Part shown: positions 7,773 through 16,665 of the stretch, one piece after another
Layout of the letters: each line of letters begins with the position of its first letter
Position numbering within the stretch: the stretch's first letter is position 1
Assembly (NCBI GenBank): GCA_016873165.1
Contig: VGXV01000007.1
Coordinates: 1-64,000, forward strand
Source: Planctomycetota bacterium
GTDB taxonomy: Bacteria; Planctomycetota; Brocadiia; Brocadiales; Brocadiaceae
Length of the DNA stretch: 64,000 nt
Direction: 5' to 3'
Position numbers and translations under genes: made by a program
The notes under the pieces: model-generated
Told to the model about the DNA's origin: nothing
What the model saw: only the letters and a program-made list of their open reading frames with translations
Databases searched by the model: none

Positions 7773-10304
7773 ATGAAAAGAACAAACCGGAACATAATAC
7801 TATCCGTTCCATTTTTATTCATAATGTTCCTGGGTTCTTTGCTTTTTGCGGAGCAAAGAGGTAGCCAAAAAAACTTACACCAGGAAATAGTGAAAAAAAC
7901 ACACCTTCTTACGATACCCTTTATTCAGAATAAAGGACAAACAGACGAAAGGGTAAAATTCTATGCCAGCACATTTGGTGCAACGGTTTACATAACAGAT
8001 GAAGGAGAGATAGTGTATTCGTTGCCATATATCATGGATAATTCAAAAAAGAAATCGTGGAAAAATATTGAACAACCGGCGTCCTTTCCTGTTGAGTCCG
8101 CCACCGCCATGGGCGTAGTGACAAGCAATGAAAGCATCCCCGGTGTTAAGCGAATTGTGCTTAAGGAGCAGTTGCTTGGCGGGAAAACTGTCACGATAAA
8201 GGGAGAAAAACCTTCGACCGCCAGGATCAACTATTATAAAGGCAAAAAACCTTTGCAGTTCCAAAAAGACATTCCAACGTATGAAAGTATAACGTTTGGT
8301 GAAGTGTTTCATGGTGTAGAGTTGATATTGAAGGCATATGGAAATAATGTAGAGAAGCTTTTCTATGTAAAACCCGATATCGACCCGGATAGTATAAAGC
8401 TGAGGATAGAAGGCGCTGACGCATTGAGCATTAATGAGAAAGGACAACTGGAAGCGGATACAGCGTTAGGGAAGGTTACGTTTACCAAGCCTGTGGCATA
8501 TCAGGATATTAACGGGAAAAGAATCAATGTGGCAGCGTCCTATGTTCTAAAAGAATCCGGCATGATATACGGTTTTAAAGCGGAGAATTATGATAAATCA
8601 AAAGAACTTGTTATCGACCCGCTTCTCGCCTCCACATACCTTGGAGGTTCGGATAATGACGATGTGTGTTCTTTATTAATTGACAAGGAAGGATATATTT
8701 ATGTTGCCGGCACCACCTCTCCCTCTGATTTTCCGACTACCAGCGGGTCATTCGATAATGGCGGTGAAGGCGGCGATGCTTTTATTTCCAAAATAAATGC
8801 AACCTTAACCGGTCTTATCGCCTCAACTTTTCTGGGAGGTTCTTCGGAGGATAGCGTACGTTCCTTTGTCTTAGATTCGGAAGGGAATGTTTACGTAATG
8901 GGGGATACGACTTCTTCAGATTTTCCAACGACAGAAAATGCCTATACAGAGTCATTAAACGATTCGTATGGAAATGTTTTTATTTCCAAATTCGATACAA
9001 CCCTGACGGAACTTCTGGCCTCTACCTATTTAGGAGGGTCTTACGGCGATCATGGCAGCGATATTGCAATCGATTCTGATGGAAATATTTATATAACAGG
9101 CGATACAAATTCATCTGATTTTCCAACATCCGCAAGCGCATATAAAAATTCATTGAAAGACAGTTCCGGAGACGTTTTTGTTTCAAAACTGGATAATGAG
9201 TTAACAAGTCTTTTGGCCTCCACGTTTCTGGGCGGATCTTCAGGCGATTATGGCAGCGCTGTCGATATCAATTCGGAAGGAAATGTTTTTGTTGCGGGCA
9301 CAACCATGTCTTCAGATTTTCCTTCATCTTCGGATGCGTACGATACCTCTTTTAATGGGGGAGAGTATGATATTGACGGTTTTGTTGCAAAGTTTGATAA
9401 GAATCTGACGAGCCTTGTTGCATCCACATATATTGGAGGATATTTTAATGATTCCATAAATGCTCTGGCAAAAGATTCCGAAGGCAATATTTACGTTACC
9501 GGAAGGACTGCTTCTTCGAATTTTCCGACAACAACGGAGGCATACGATACAACATACAATTTTGGTTCCGATGCCTTTATAGTAAAACTGAGCAATGATT
9601 TAAAAAGTCTGGTTTCCTCTACTTTTTTAGGCGGTTCCGGCTATCCTTCCGAAGGATACGAGTATAATTATGGATATGAGCAGGCGAATGCTATTATTAT
9701 AGACTCAGGGGGAAATATTTACGTTACAGGGAGCACCTATTCGTCCGATTTTCCCACAACTATAGGCGCTTATAACGCGTCATTTAATGGTGGAAATGCC
9801 GATGCTTTTATTTCAAAGCTTGATAAAGATCTGGAAGATGTGCTTGATTCTACCTATTTTGGGGGAACTTCCGGCGATGATTGCGGCAAGGCATTAGCGG
9901 TGGGAACGGAAGGCGATATATATATTGCCGGAATTACGAATTCCTCAGATTTTCCGGTTACCGATGGAATTTTATATAAAACATATAACGGCAGAACGGA
10001 TACCTTTATCTCTCAGTTGGATAGTGATCTGTCGGCATTATTGGGAAAAATATCAGGACGTTTGCTTGACAAGGACAAAAATCCCGTTAAATCTGCGAAA
10101 ATATATCTGAAAGGAAAAACAACAAAAATCAAAAGGAAAACCTTTTCCGATGAAAACGGTCTTTTTGAGTTTGGCAATCTGGACGCCGATACATACAAAA
10201 TTACCGCAAAGAAGAACGGCTACAAAGAATCGAAAACAGAGGTTGAGCTGGAAGAGGGAGAAGAAACAGAGGTTAATATCGAGATGAAAAAGCAAAAATC
10301 ATGA
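7773..10304 (+). CDS. Secreted SBBP-repeat beta-propeller protein with C-terminal carboxypeptidase-regulatory domain
   Basis: A signal peptide (about residues 1-26, ending LLFAEQ) is followed by a conserved N-terminal domain found before SBBP repeats (about 45-285, IPFIQNKGQTDERVKFYA). Seven SBBP repeats follow (about 288-750), each with a STYLGG or STFLGG strand, a GNIYVTG-type strand and SSDFPTT. Seven units fit one closed seven-bladed propeller. The last 85 residues form a carboxypeptidase-regulatory-like beta sandwich (GKISGRLLDKDKNPVKSA). The protein is probably exported to the envelope or cell surface; its ligand is unknown. AAGGAG lies nine bases before the ATG. It appears monocistronic. 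Confidence 0.85.
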   Translation: MKRTNRNIILSVPFLFIMFLGSLLFAEQRGSQKNLHQEIVKKTHLLTIPFIQNKGQTDERVKFYASTFGATVYITDEGEIVYSLPYIMDNSKKKSWKNIEQPASFPVESATAMGVVTSNESIPGVKRIVLKEQLLGGKTVTIKGEKPSTARINYYKGKKPLQFQKDIPTYESITFGEVFHGVELILKAYGNNVEKLFYVKPDIDPDSIKLRIEGADALSINEKGQLEADTALGKVTFTKPVAYQDINGKRINVAASYVLKESGMIYGFKAENYDKSKELVIDPLLASTYLGGSDNDDVCSLLIDKEGYIYVAGTTSPSDFPTTSGSFDNGGEGGDAFISKINATLTGLIASTFLGGSSEDSVRSFVLDSEGNVYVMGDTTSSDFPTTENAYTESLNDSYGNVFISKFDTTLTELLASTYLGGSYGDHGSDIAIDSDGNIYITGDTNSSDFPTSASAYKNSLKDSSGDVFVSKLDNELTSLLASTFLGGSSGDYGSAVDINSEGNVFVAGTTMSSDFPSSSDAYDTSFNGGEYDIDGFVAKFDKNLTSLVASTYIGGYFNDSINALAKDSEGNIYVTGRTASSNFPTTTEAYDTTYNFGSDAFIVKLSNDLKSLVSSTFLGGSGYPSEGYEYNYGYEQANAIIIDSGGNIYVTGSTYSSDFPTTIGAYNASFNGGNADAFISKLDKDLEDVLDSTYFGGTSGDDCGKALAVGTEGDIYIAGITNSSDFPVTDGILYKTYNGRTDTFISQLDSDLSALLGKISGRLLDKDKNPVKSAKIYLKGKTTKIKRKTFSDENGLFEFGNLDADTYKITAKKNGYKESKTEVELEEGEETEVNIEMKKQKS

Positions 10305-10311
10305 AATTAAA

Positions 10312-10389
<78 letters not shown>

Positions 10390-10417
10390 TGTTTCTTGTT
10401 ATATAAAATAGATTAGT

Positions 10418-10423
10418 ATTATA
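10418..10423 (-). promoter_or_regulatory. Probable -10 box of the tRNA-Pro promoter
   Basis: On the - strand this is a perfect TATAAT, 28 bases before the first base of the tRNA. The matching -35 region (TTGTAT, 16-base spacer) is weak, so only the -10 is asserted. Confidence 0.45.
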
Positions 10424-10878
10424 CGTTACATCTGCTTAAATACAAGGAAAAACAAAATAAAAACGTTTTTGTTTCACTGAAGTCATTGATATTCGCAAAA
10501 ATGGCCTTTTTCAAAATTTCCCCCCCCCCCACAGTTTTCCCCAAAATGTGTCATTGTTTTTTAGTATCTTCTGAAAGGCAATATATTATGATATATAATT
10601 ACTTAATTTACAAATAATTACAACTTTAACCGTAACTTTGAAATTACACCAGAGGCAAAAACATAATGGTTTTATTACAAATAAACAATAATTGAGTGTA
10701 ACGTATTTTATTACAACAAGATAGGGGGAAAGTATTTCAAATCTTTACCTGCAAAGATAAAAACCTCTGAAAAATTTTGCTTATATTTCATAACGAATAA
10801 TTTAGCATAACTAATTATTTGCAGATGTATTAAAGTAAATTACAGATTATTTTATAACGGCTGGAACAATATTTTATA
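10424..10878. other. AT-rich intergenic stretch with an 11-base poly-C tract
   Basis: No open frame of protein-like composition, RNA gene or convincing repeat was seen here. The only striking feature is an uninterrupted run of eleven C at 10520-10530 in otherwise very AT-rich DNA. Such tracts are prone to replication slippage and to sequencing error. Confidence 0.5.
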
Positions 10879-10906
10879 TTGCCTTGTTTTAGGATTTAGT
10901 TATAAT
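10879..10906 (+). promoter_or_regulatory. Candidate sigma-70 promoter for the zinc-finger peptide gene
   Basis: TTGCCT at 10879-10884, a 16-base spacer and a perfect TATAAT at 10901-10906 lie about 48 bases before the start codon at 10954. Confidence 0.45.
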
Positions 10907-10953
10907 TATACCTTATTTTTTATTGTTTTTGTGGGAGGGAGCAGGAGTAGTAG

Positions 10954-11211
10954 ATGGATATTCAGCAGAAAGAAAAATCGAGAAAAAAATATAACGAAAG
11001 AAGCCTTTCGTTGAAAAATGTATTTATTGATAAGGCAGAGAGAAGCTGCCTGATGTGTGGAAAAAAGTTCGTCAGTCGTGGTCCACATAACAGGAGATGC
11101 CCGAGATGCAATCAAAAGATTGATCAAGCGGCTGAAAATACATTTTACATGCCGACTGTATACGGTAATGATGGCGCAGTTGCAGGAGAAACCTACACGG
11201 CAGTTGAGTAA
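10954..11211 (+). CDS. Small zinc-ribbon protein, hypothetical
   Basis: The 85-aa product begins with a highly basic segment (about residues 1-28, rich in Lys and Arg). It continues with a two-knuckle zinc motif, CLMCGKKF and CPRCNQK, separated by a short basic loop (SRGPHNRR), and then an acidic tail. The four cysteines probably hold one zinc ion, and the basic arm suggests nucleic-acid binding; the actual target is unknown. A strong GGGAGGGAG ribosome site sits 10-20 bases before the ATG, and a strong terminator follows, so it is a stand-alone, well-expressed gene. Confidence 0.75.
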   Translation: MDIQQKEKSRKKYNERSLSLKNVFIDKAERSCLMCGKKFVSRGPHNRRCPRCNQKIDQAAENTFYMPTVYGNDGAVAGETYTAVE

Positions 11212-11231
11212 AGGCTAAAGCTGTTCTTGTA

Positions 11232-11270
11232 CAAAAGGGCTATGCAATGTTAAAATGCATAGCCCTTTTG
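11232..11270. terminator. Strong bidirectional intrinsic terminator
   Basis: CAAAAGGGCTATGCA (11232-11246) pairs perfectly with 11256-11270 over 15 bp with a 9-base loop. The stem ends in A/T pairs, and T-rich sequence follows on the + strand. It closes the zinc-ribbon gene and, read the other way, overlaps the last codons of rtcA on the - strand. Confidence 0.85.
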
Positions 11271-12338
11271 TCTTTTATCCGCGTTTTTTGCATAGTACAG
11301 ATGTCGAATTGCTATAGTGCCTTCTTCGTTCAAGTTTCCGGTCACCGCAACATCAATAGGGATGAATTTTTTTATAATTTCAATGTTAGTGAGAAGATGC
11401 TGGGTAATTACCGGAGTGTGAAATATTGATTTTTCGGCCATTATCAGGGCAAGCGGGATAATGAGCTGGTCTGCCAGATATTCGTCGAATACGCCTCTGG
11501 TTTTTAAAAAAGCGCTGAACTTATTGCATGCCTCTTCAGCAACGGTTTCCGCGCGTTTGCCAATTTCGCCTAAGCTAAAATAGCAACACTGGCTGTATTC
11601 AAATTCACCAACGAGAAGCAACATTGTCCCCTTGCCGAAAGCAGGCATTTCTGATAGCGATATTTCACATGGCAACTTCTGTTCTAAAAATTGTTTCTGA
11701 GCCTGCAACTGTTGTCTTTTAGCAATATTTATATCCAGATTGCTTACGGAAGAAATGCCTTTTATCTGAAGCAACCTTCCCCTGTCCTCCATTTGTATCG
11801 TGTGCTGTGCATGGGACGGATTTATTTTCATTACTACTTCTCCTCCGCCACGGGGATAAAATCCGGCCCGAATAGTTTGTATTTCCGCAGAGTATCCCAT
11901 TTTTCTCAGGAAAAACAACCACTGTCGTTCCAAATAGTCTGTGCAAGGACTATGGCTGACATGTGTGCCGCCTGTAATAGTAATAATAGAAGTTCCTTTT
12001 GCGAAACTGAGCGGGTAGAATAGCGTTTGCAGCACCAGTGAGACTGAACCAGCAGTGCCAATGTTGAAAGAAAATGTTCCGTGTTGAATGTCGTTTGGAT
12101 AAAATCCAAGAGTGGTGGAACGAAGGTTATTGCCGGTTACTTCCGCATTGCAAATCCGGGCTGTGGCATTTACTGCCTGTAAGTGCTGATGGCTGAGTCC
12201 TGGAGTTTTTCTGCTTGCTCTGATATTGTATATTTCAAAAGGCCTTTTTGTGATCGCGGAAAGAGAAAGGGACGTTCGCAGTATTTGACCTCCCCCTTCT
12301 CCGAAAGAACCGTCAATTTTGATAAGCTCACTGGTCAT
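11250..12338 (-). CDS. rtcA: RNA 3'-terminal phosphate cyclase
   Basis: The enzyme uses ATP to convert RNA 3'-phosphate ends into 2',3'-cyclic phosphates, acting in RNA repair or end healing. The 362-aa product matches RtcA in length and motifs: IDGSFGEGGGQILR near the N-terminus, GFYPRGGGEV in the middle, and LADQLIIPLAL followed by QHLLTN, whose His is the likely adenylated residue. The ATG at 12338 is preferred. A GTG at 12371 would start inside the hairpin terminator of the upstream cytochrome gene. The ligase partner RtcB is not adjacent. Confidence 0.93.
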   Translation of the reverse strand: MTSELIKIDGSFGEGGGQILRTSLSLSAITKRPFEIYNIRASRKTPGLSHQHLQAVNATARICNAEVTGNNLRSTTLGFYPNDIQHGTFSFNIGTAGSVSLVLQTLFYPLSFAKGTSIITITGGTHVSHSPCTDYLERQWLFFLRKMGYSAEIQTIRAGFYPRGGGEVVMKINPSHAQHTIQMEDRGRLLQIKGISSVSNLDINIAKRQQLQAQKQFLEQKLPCEISLSEMPAFGKGTMLLLVGEFEYSQCCYFSLGEIGKRAETVAEEACNKFSAFLKTRGVFDEYLADQLIIPLALIMAEKSIFHTPVITQHLLTNIEIIKKFIPIDVAVTGNLNEEGTIAIRHLYYAKNADKRQKGYAF

Positions 12339-12342
12339 AATT

Positions 12343-12384
12343 AAAAGAAAAAGGGCAGAACATATATACACATGTCCTGCCCTT
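12343..12384 (-). terminator. Intrinsic terminator after the cytochrome gene
   Basis: On the - strand AAGGGCAG (12384-12377) pairs with CTGCCCTT (12358-12351). Inner ACAT/ATGT pairs extend the stem, and a T-rich tract (12352-12343) follows. It separates the cytochrome gene from rtcA. Confidence 0.75.
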
Positions 12385-12418
12385 ACTTGTTCGGTTTTAT
12401 CGTAAATATCGTAATGAA

Positions 12419-12763
12419 TTAACCACCAAATCCGCGTACTAACTGTATAAGTGCATCAAGGTGCGAAAGATCAACCCCAAGATCTCCAAGCGGCACATAG
12501 TTTGGATTTTTAGTTCCTTTTGTCATAGATTCTTTCATCTGATCATCGGTTCTTGATCTCTGGTAATCGGGGTCTGCAAAATTGGGGACTCCGAATTGTT
12601 TTCCCGCTTCAGAACCTTTTCCGTCAGGGCCGTGACACAATTCGCATGTATCCTTATAAATCTGTTTAACATCGTTTGCTGATACGGAAAAACTCGGTTG
12701 CACAATGTAAAGACCAAACATCGTTGCGGCAGATACAGCACAGTAAGTAAAAAGTTTTCTCAA
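12419..12763 (-). CDS. Small secreted monoheme c-type cytochrome
   Basis: The TTG at 12763 is chosen because GGAGGG lies 7 bases upstream; a TTG at 12778 would precede that site. This gives 114 aa with a cleavable signal peptide (about residues 1-29, ending FSVSA) and one heme motif, CELCH (Cys40, Cys43, His44), followed by GPDGKG. The C-terminal helix ends HLDALIQLVRGFGG, typical of class I cytochromes c, and a Met in the QMKESMTKG segment is the likely sixth ligand. It should carry electrons outside the cytoplasmic membrane; in an anammox cell that could be the anammoxosome. The partner is unknown. It has its own promoter and terminator. Confidence 0.9.
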   Translation of the reverse strand: MRKLFTYCAVSAATMFGLYIVQPSFSVSANDVKQIYKDTCELCHGPDGKGSEAGKQFGVPNFADPDYQRSRTDDQMKESMTKGTKNPNYVPLGDLGVDLSHLDALIQLVRGFGG

Positions 12764-12859
12764 TGGTAAACCCTCCAATAAATAAAAATGTTACGTATAC
12801 TTTGCTATTAAAACTTCCTCAGGATAAGAGGCTTTTGTTTTGATTCAACACAAGGAAGA

Positions 12860-12888
12860 ATCGTAACATTCACTCCATAAGGTGTCAA
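12860..12888 (-). promoter_or_regulatory. Sigma-70-type promoter of the cytochrome gene
   Basis: On the - strand a consensus TTGACA (12888-12883), a 17-base spacer and TACGAT (12865-12860) lie about 90 bases before the start. A 7-bp inverted repeat TAAGGTG/CACCTTA (12878-12903) overlaps the -35 box and could be an operator. Confidence 0.6.
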
Positions 12889-13085
12889 GTACTTTTCACC
12901 TTAAGAAATTTTTGCAAAATACCTGTTTTCATGGAAATACATTTTTTATATAATCATTTTTCTTCTGCTTGTTAAATTGATTTAATTGGCAATACAGGAA
13001 CAAATTGCCGATCAATTATTGTTAGAATACTTTACAACTGAGAAAGTATATTAAATCGAAAGATAAATTTGTTAGGGAGAAATAA

Positions 13086-14075
13086 ATGGATTCGGGTGTT
13101 AAAAATATTACCGAACGGGTGAAGGCGGAAAGTGATTTAATAAATACCCTGCTGTATGAGGTTGGAAAGGTAATTGTAGGACAAAAATACCTGATTGAAA
13201 GATTACTCATCGGAATTCTTTCCAATGGACATGTTTTATTAGAGGGAGTTCCCGGATTGGCAAAAACCATGTCCATAATGACCCTTGCAAAAGCAATGCA
13301 TGCCTCCTTCCAAAGAATACAGTTTACTCCTGATTTACTGCCGGCAGATTTGCTCGGCACTCTTATTTATAATCCGAAAAGTGGCGAATTTACCGTTCGC
13401 AAGGGCCCAGTTTTTACGAATATAGTACTGGCAGATGAAATAAACCGCGCCCCTGCAAAAGTACAAAGCGCCCTGCTGGAAGCCATGCAGGATAGGGAAG
13501 TTACCATCGGCGAACAAACTTTTAAACTGGAGGAGCCGTTTCTGGTGCTGGCTACCCAGAACCCCATCGAACATGAGGGCACATATCCGCTGCCGGAGGC
13601 ACAGTTAGACCGGTTTATGCTGAAATTGAATATTACCTATCCCGATAAAAAGGAAGAACGTGAAATATTAGAGCGTATGGCCACCACAAAAAGCGCTATC
13701 AAGGTAAATTCAATAATTTCTCCGAACGATATCCTCCGTCTGCGTTCGGTGGTGGACGAGATTTATATCGATGATAAGATTAAGGATTATATTATCGATA
13801 TTGTTTTCGCCTCAAGAGAACCGAAGACATACAACCTGGAGTTGGATCAATTTATCGAATACGGCGCGTCTCCTCGTGCAACAATAAATCTGACGCTGGC
13901 GGCGAAGGCCCATGCATTTCTCAGGGGAAGAGGATTTGTCACCCCGCAGGATATCAAATCTGTCGGAATGGACGTCCTTCGGCATAGAATAATTATAACA
14001 TATGAAGCAGAGGCAGAAGAAATAAAGCCCGAAGATATTATTAATAAAATATTTGATAATGTAGCAGTTCCTTAA
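13086..14075 (+). CDS. MoxR-family AAA+ ATPase of the Bat operon
   Basis: MoxR ATPases act as chaperones that remodel or insert cofactors into partner complexes, usually with vWA proteins encoded beside them. The 329-aa product has Walker A GVPGLAKT (about residue 58), Walker B VLADEINR (about 117), the sensor ATQNP and a C-terminal lid domain. It opens a run of closely spaced + strand genes for DUF58 and vWA proteins, the standard MoxR-Bat arrangement. GGGAG precedes the ATG by 8 bases. A possible promoter (TTTTCA, 17 bases, TATAAT at 12949-12954) lies upstream. Confidence 0.93.
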   Translation: MDSGVKNITERVKAESDLINTLLYEVGKVIVGQKYLIERLLIGILSNGHVLLEGVPGLAKTMSIMTLAKAMHASFQRIQFTPDLLPADLLGTLIYNPKSGEFTVRKGPVFTNIVLADEINRAPAKVQSALLEAMQDREVTIGEQTFKLEEPFLVLATQNPIEHEGTYPLPEAQLDRFMLKLNITYPDKKEEREILERMATTKSAIKVNSIISPNDILRLRSVVDEIYIDDKIKDYIIDIVFASREPKTYNLELDQFIEYGASPRATINLTLAAKAHAFLRGRGFVTPQDIKSVGMDVLRHRIIITYEAEAEEIKPEDIINKIFDNVAVP

Positions 14076-14084
14076 CGAACAGAT

Positions 14085-14966
14085 ATGATTTCAACAGATA
14101 TTTTAAAACAAATTCGTCAAATACAAATTCACACAAGCCACCTTGTTAATGAAGCGTTAGTGGGTGAGTACCACAGTATTTTTAAAGGCGTTGGCATGGA
14201 ATTCGAAGAAGTGCGCGAATATCAGCCGGGTGATGAAATACGGACTATTGACTGGAATGTGACAGCGCGCATGGGACGGCCTTTTATTAAACGTTTTGTT
14301 GAGGAGCGGGAATTAACCGTAATGCTTCTGGTTGATGTAAGCGCTTCCGGAAATTTCGGCTCAGTAAAGTACATAAAAAACAAGATAGCGATAGAAATAT
14401 GTTCTCTCCTGGCATTTTCCGCGATCAAAAACAATGATAAGGTTGGCGTGATTATGTTTACGGATAAAATTGAAAAATTCATACCTCCGAAAAAAGGGGC
14501 AAAGCATGTATTTAAAGTCATTCGCGAACTTTTGTGTTCAAAACCGGCAGGAAAAGGCACAAATATCGCCGTGGCATTAGACTTTCTTAATAAGATTGCT
14601 TCCCGAAGGACGATTACATTTATCGTATCTGACTTTATAGCGGAAGAGAACGATTATGCGCGCTCGCTGCGAACCACAAACAAAAAACATGATGTGATTG
14701 CGGTCAATATTATTGATCCGAGAGAACAGGAATTGCCCAATGTCGGTTTTATCGAATTAAAGGATGCGGAATCAGGTGAGAGAATTTTAATAGATACTTC
14801 GAATTCAGCCGCAAGAAAAGAATACAACACGATGGCCAATCGGCAAAAACAGGAACGGTCTCAATTGTTTCGGTCAATGGGTGTCGATGAAGTTGTTATT
14901 AACACCCAAAAAAATTATGTGGAGCCCATAATCCGGTTTTTCAGAGTAAGAGAAAAGAGGATTTAA
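14085..14966 (+). CDS. DUF58 protein with vWA-like fold
   Basis: The 293-aa product shows the DUF58 signature EEVREYQPGDEIRTIDWNVTAR (about residues 43-64) and then a vWA-like domain with LLVDVSASGNFG near residue 85, a partial MIDAS metal site. DUF58 proteins are regular partners of MoxR. It lacks transmembrane segments and is probably cytoplasmic. It begins 9 bases after the moxR stop and is surely in the same transcript. Confidence 0.9.
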   Translation: MISTDILKQIRQIQIHTSHLVNEALVGEYHSIFKGVGMEFEEVREYQPGDEIRTIDWNVTARMGRPFIKRFVEERELTVMLLVDVSASGNFGSVKYIKNKIAIEICSLLAFSAIKNNDKVGVIMFTDKIEKFIPPKKGAKHVFKVIRELLCSKPAGKGTNIAVALDFLNKIASRRTITFIVSDFIAEENDYARSLRTTNKKHDVIAVNIIDPREQELPNVGFIELKDAESGERILIDTSNSAARKEYNTMANRQKQERSQLFRSMGVDEVVINTQKNYVEPIIRFFRVREKRI

Positions 14967-14987
14967 AAACTTTCACGCGGTGTTTCT

Positions 14988-16013
14988 ATGGCAACCATAA
15001 AAAATTTTATCTGCTTGTACAGGCGGTTAATTTTACTGATGGCAGTGTTTACACTACTCTCCGTAAATGCTGCATGTGCAGAAGAATCGGAGGATTCCAA
15101 TGATACGGCGGCAATAACGGCTACGGCAAGTGTTGATAAAAATGATATAACGATTGGTGATAAAATCACATTGCTGATTCAGGTAAGATTTCAGGGAAAT
15201 GTAACCGTAAGCATACCTGACACTGGCGACCGGATTGGCGTATTTGTTGTAAAAAATGCGGGAGAGGCAAAGGAAGTTACAGATGGAAAAAATAAAAGCA
15301 GGATTGTTGAACGCAGCTATGTTCTGAGTTCTTATAAAACGGGATTGCAGACAATTCCGGCAATAGAAATAGAATACAACGACGATTCCGGCAAGGGAAT
15401 TATTGCCACTAATGAAATTGAAATAAATATCAAAGGCATATTAACCGAGGGAGAAAATGTTGCTGATGTTCGGGATATTTCCCCTCCTGTCGATGTAAAT
15501 ACAAACTTTAATCGCTTGTTTCAATGGATTTTTACGGGAGTTGCGGCAGTTGTCCTGTTCTTTTTTGTTTACCGTATGTTGAAAAAGCGAAAAAAGAGAG
15601 AACGCATTAAGACGATAGAAGTTGTTAAAAAATTGCCTCATGAAACAGCGTATGAACTGCTGGAAATGTTAGCAAAAGAAAATCTTATAGATAAAGGATT
15701 GGTAAAAGAATATTATTATCGCATAACAAACATTTTGCGGCATTATATAGAAGACCGGTTTGGCATGTCAGCGCCTGAACGCACTACAGAAGAATTCATG
15801 GTTGAAATGGCATATACAAGTAAGTTAAATAATCCTCATAAAAAACTTATTCGGGAGTTTCTCGAGAAATGTGATATGGTGAAATACGCAAAATATGGCC
15901 CTTCTTTCATTGAAAGCCAGGAAATATACCATCTTGCGAAGAGATTAATTGATGAAACAAAAAGCGAATCGGAAGTAAAGAAAGAAGAGACGGTGATTAT
16001 TGCAGTAAAATGA
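14988..16013 (+). CDS. BatD-like membrane protein (DUF4381-like)
   Basis: The 341-aa protein has a signal peptide (about residues 1-31), a periplasmic beta-rich domain (about 35-150) like the repeats of BatD, one transmembrane helix (about 177-197) and a basic cytoplasmic domain with helices (RITNILRHYIEDRFG, TTEEFMVEM). The tail matches the cytoplasmic part of BatD/DUF4381 proteins, which in Bat operons join periplasmic sensing to the MoxR/vWA machinery. That role is inferred from position. A longer BatD lies further down the operon. Confidence 0.75.
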   Translation: MATIKNFICLYRRLILLMAVFTLLSVNAACAEESEDSNDTAAITATASVDKNDITIGDKITLLIQVRFQGNVTVSIPDTGDRIGVFVVKNAGEAKEVTDGKNKSRIVERSYVLSSYKTGLQTIPAIEIEYNDDSGKGIIATNEIEINIKGILTEGENVADVRDISPPVDVNTNFNRLFQWIFTGVAAVVLFFFVYRMLKKRKKRERIKTIEVVKKLPHETAYELLEMLAKENLIDKGLVKEYYYRITNILRHYIEDRFGMSAPERTTEEFMVEMAYTSKLNNPHKKLIREFLEKCDMVKYAKYGPSFIESQEIYHLAKRLIDETKSESEVKKEETVIIAVK

Positions 16014-16074
16014 TAGTTGAAGATATCATACGATCGTATTGTATCACGTTAACCTTTTTTAAAAAGGATGAAAA

Positions 16075-16590
16075 ATGGTAAAAGCGCCGGAAAAATTTAT
16101 GGAAAATTATTTAAGTCATGAAAAAGGTTTAAGTGGTAAAAAGGGAGGTGCTGTTACTCAAGCCAGGATTCCGGTATTATCCGCAAAAAAAATGAAAATG
16201 CTTAAAAAAAATATGCAAATACTATGGGATGTTTATGGCGCTGCGGAAATTAAGGAAATCCTGTCAAAAAAAGAAAAAATTCTTTTTTTAGATTTAAGAA
16301 GCTCTCTGGCATGCCTGAATATCTTTTATGTAAATAAGGGGATACTGGCTGAATACGAAGTAGATATGGGAGTGCAAAAGGACCTCGCCGGCGCCAGGAT
16401 ATATAAGCAATCGGAAACGCTTATGAGTCGGTATTTTTATACTGAAAAGGGGGCTGAAGAACTTTCAAAATCAACAAATGCGGCGTACAGGGCTTTTGTT
16501 GATATTCTTTCAACGAATGATATAGAGGAAAGTGATATATGGAATGCAATTGCTAAGGGGGAAAGTATTAAATTGTCGTCAGGATATTAA
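16075..16590 (+). CDS. Hypothetical protein inside the Bat operon
   Basis: This gene encodes 171 aa in a good frame between the BatD-like and BatA genes. The product has no signal peptide or transmembrane segment. It starts basic (LSAKKMKMLKKNMQILW) and has a central segment with alternating hydrophobic strands (ILFLDLRSSLACLNIFYV), suggesting a small alpha/beta domain. I do not recognise the family. AAAGGATG lies just before the ATG. Its place in the operon suggests a helper for the MoxR/vWA complex, but nothing in the sequence shows what it does. Confidence 0.7.
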   Translation: MVKAPEKFMENYLSHEKGLSGKKGGAVTQARIPVLSAKKMKMLKKNMQILWDVYGAAEIKEILSKKEKILFLDLRSSLACLNIFYVNKGILAEYEVDMGVQKDLAGARIYKQSETLMSRYFYTEKGAEELSKSTNAAYRAFVDILSTNDIEESDIWNAIAKGESIKLSSGY

Positions 16591-16665
16591 ACAGTTCGTC
16601 AGATGCCACTCCCTCCGATGATGTTATCTATCGTTAAAACGTTTTTCCGGGATATAGTGTTTTAA

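Noticed and set aside
12788-12875. Nested inverted repeats (AATGTTACG with CGTAACATT, CTTCCT with AGGAAG) in the cytochrome gene leader
   Set aside because: The loops are long and the stems short; noted as possible mRNA structure but not supported enough to call a regulatory RNA.
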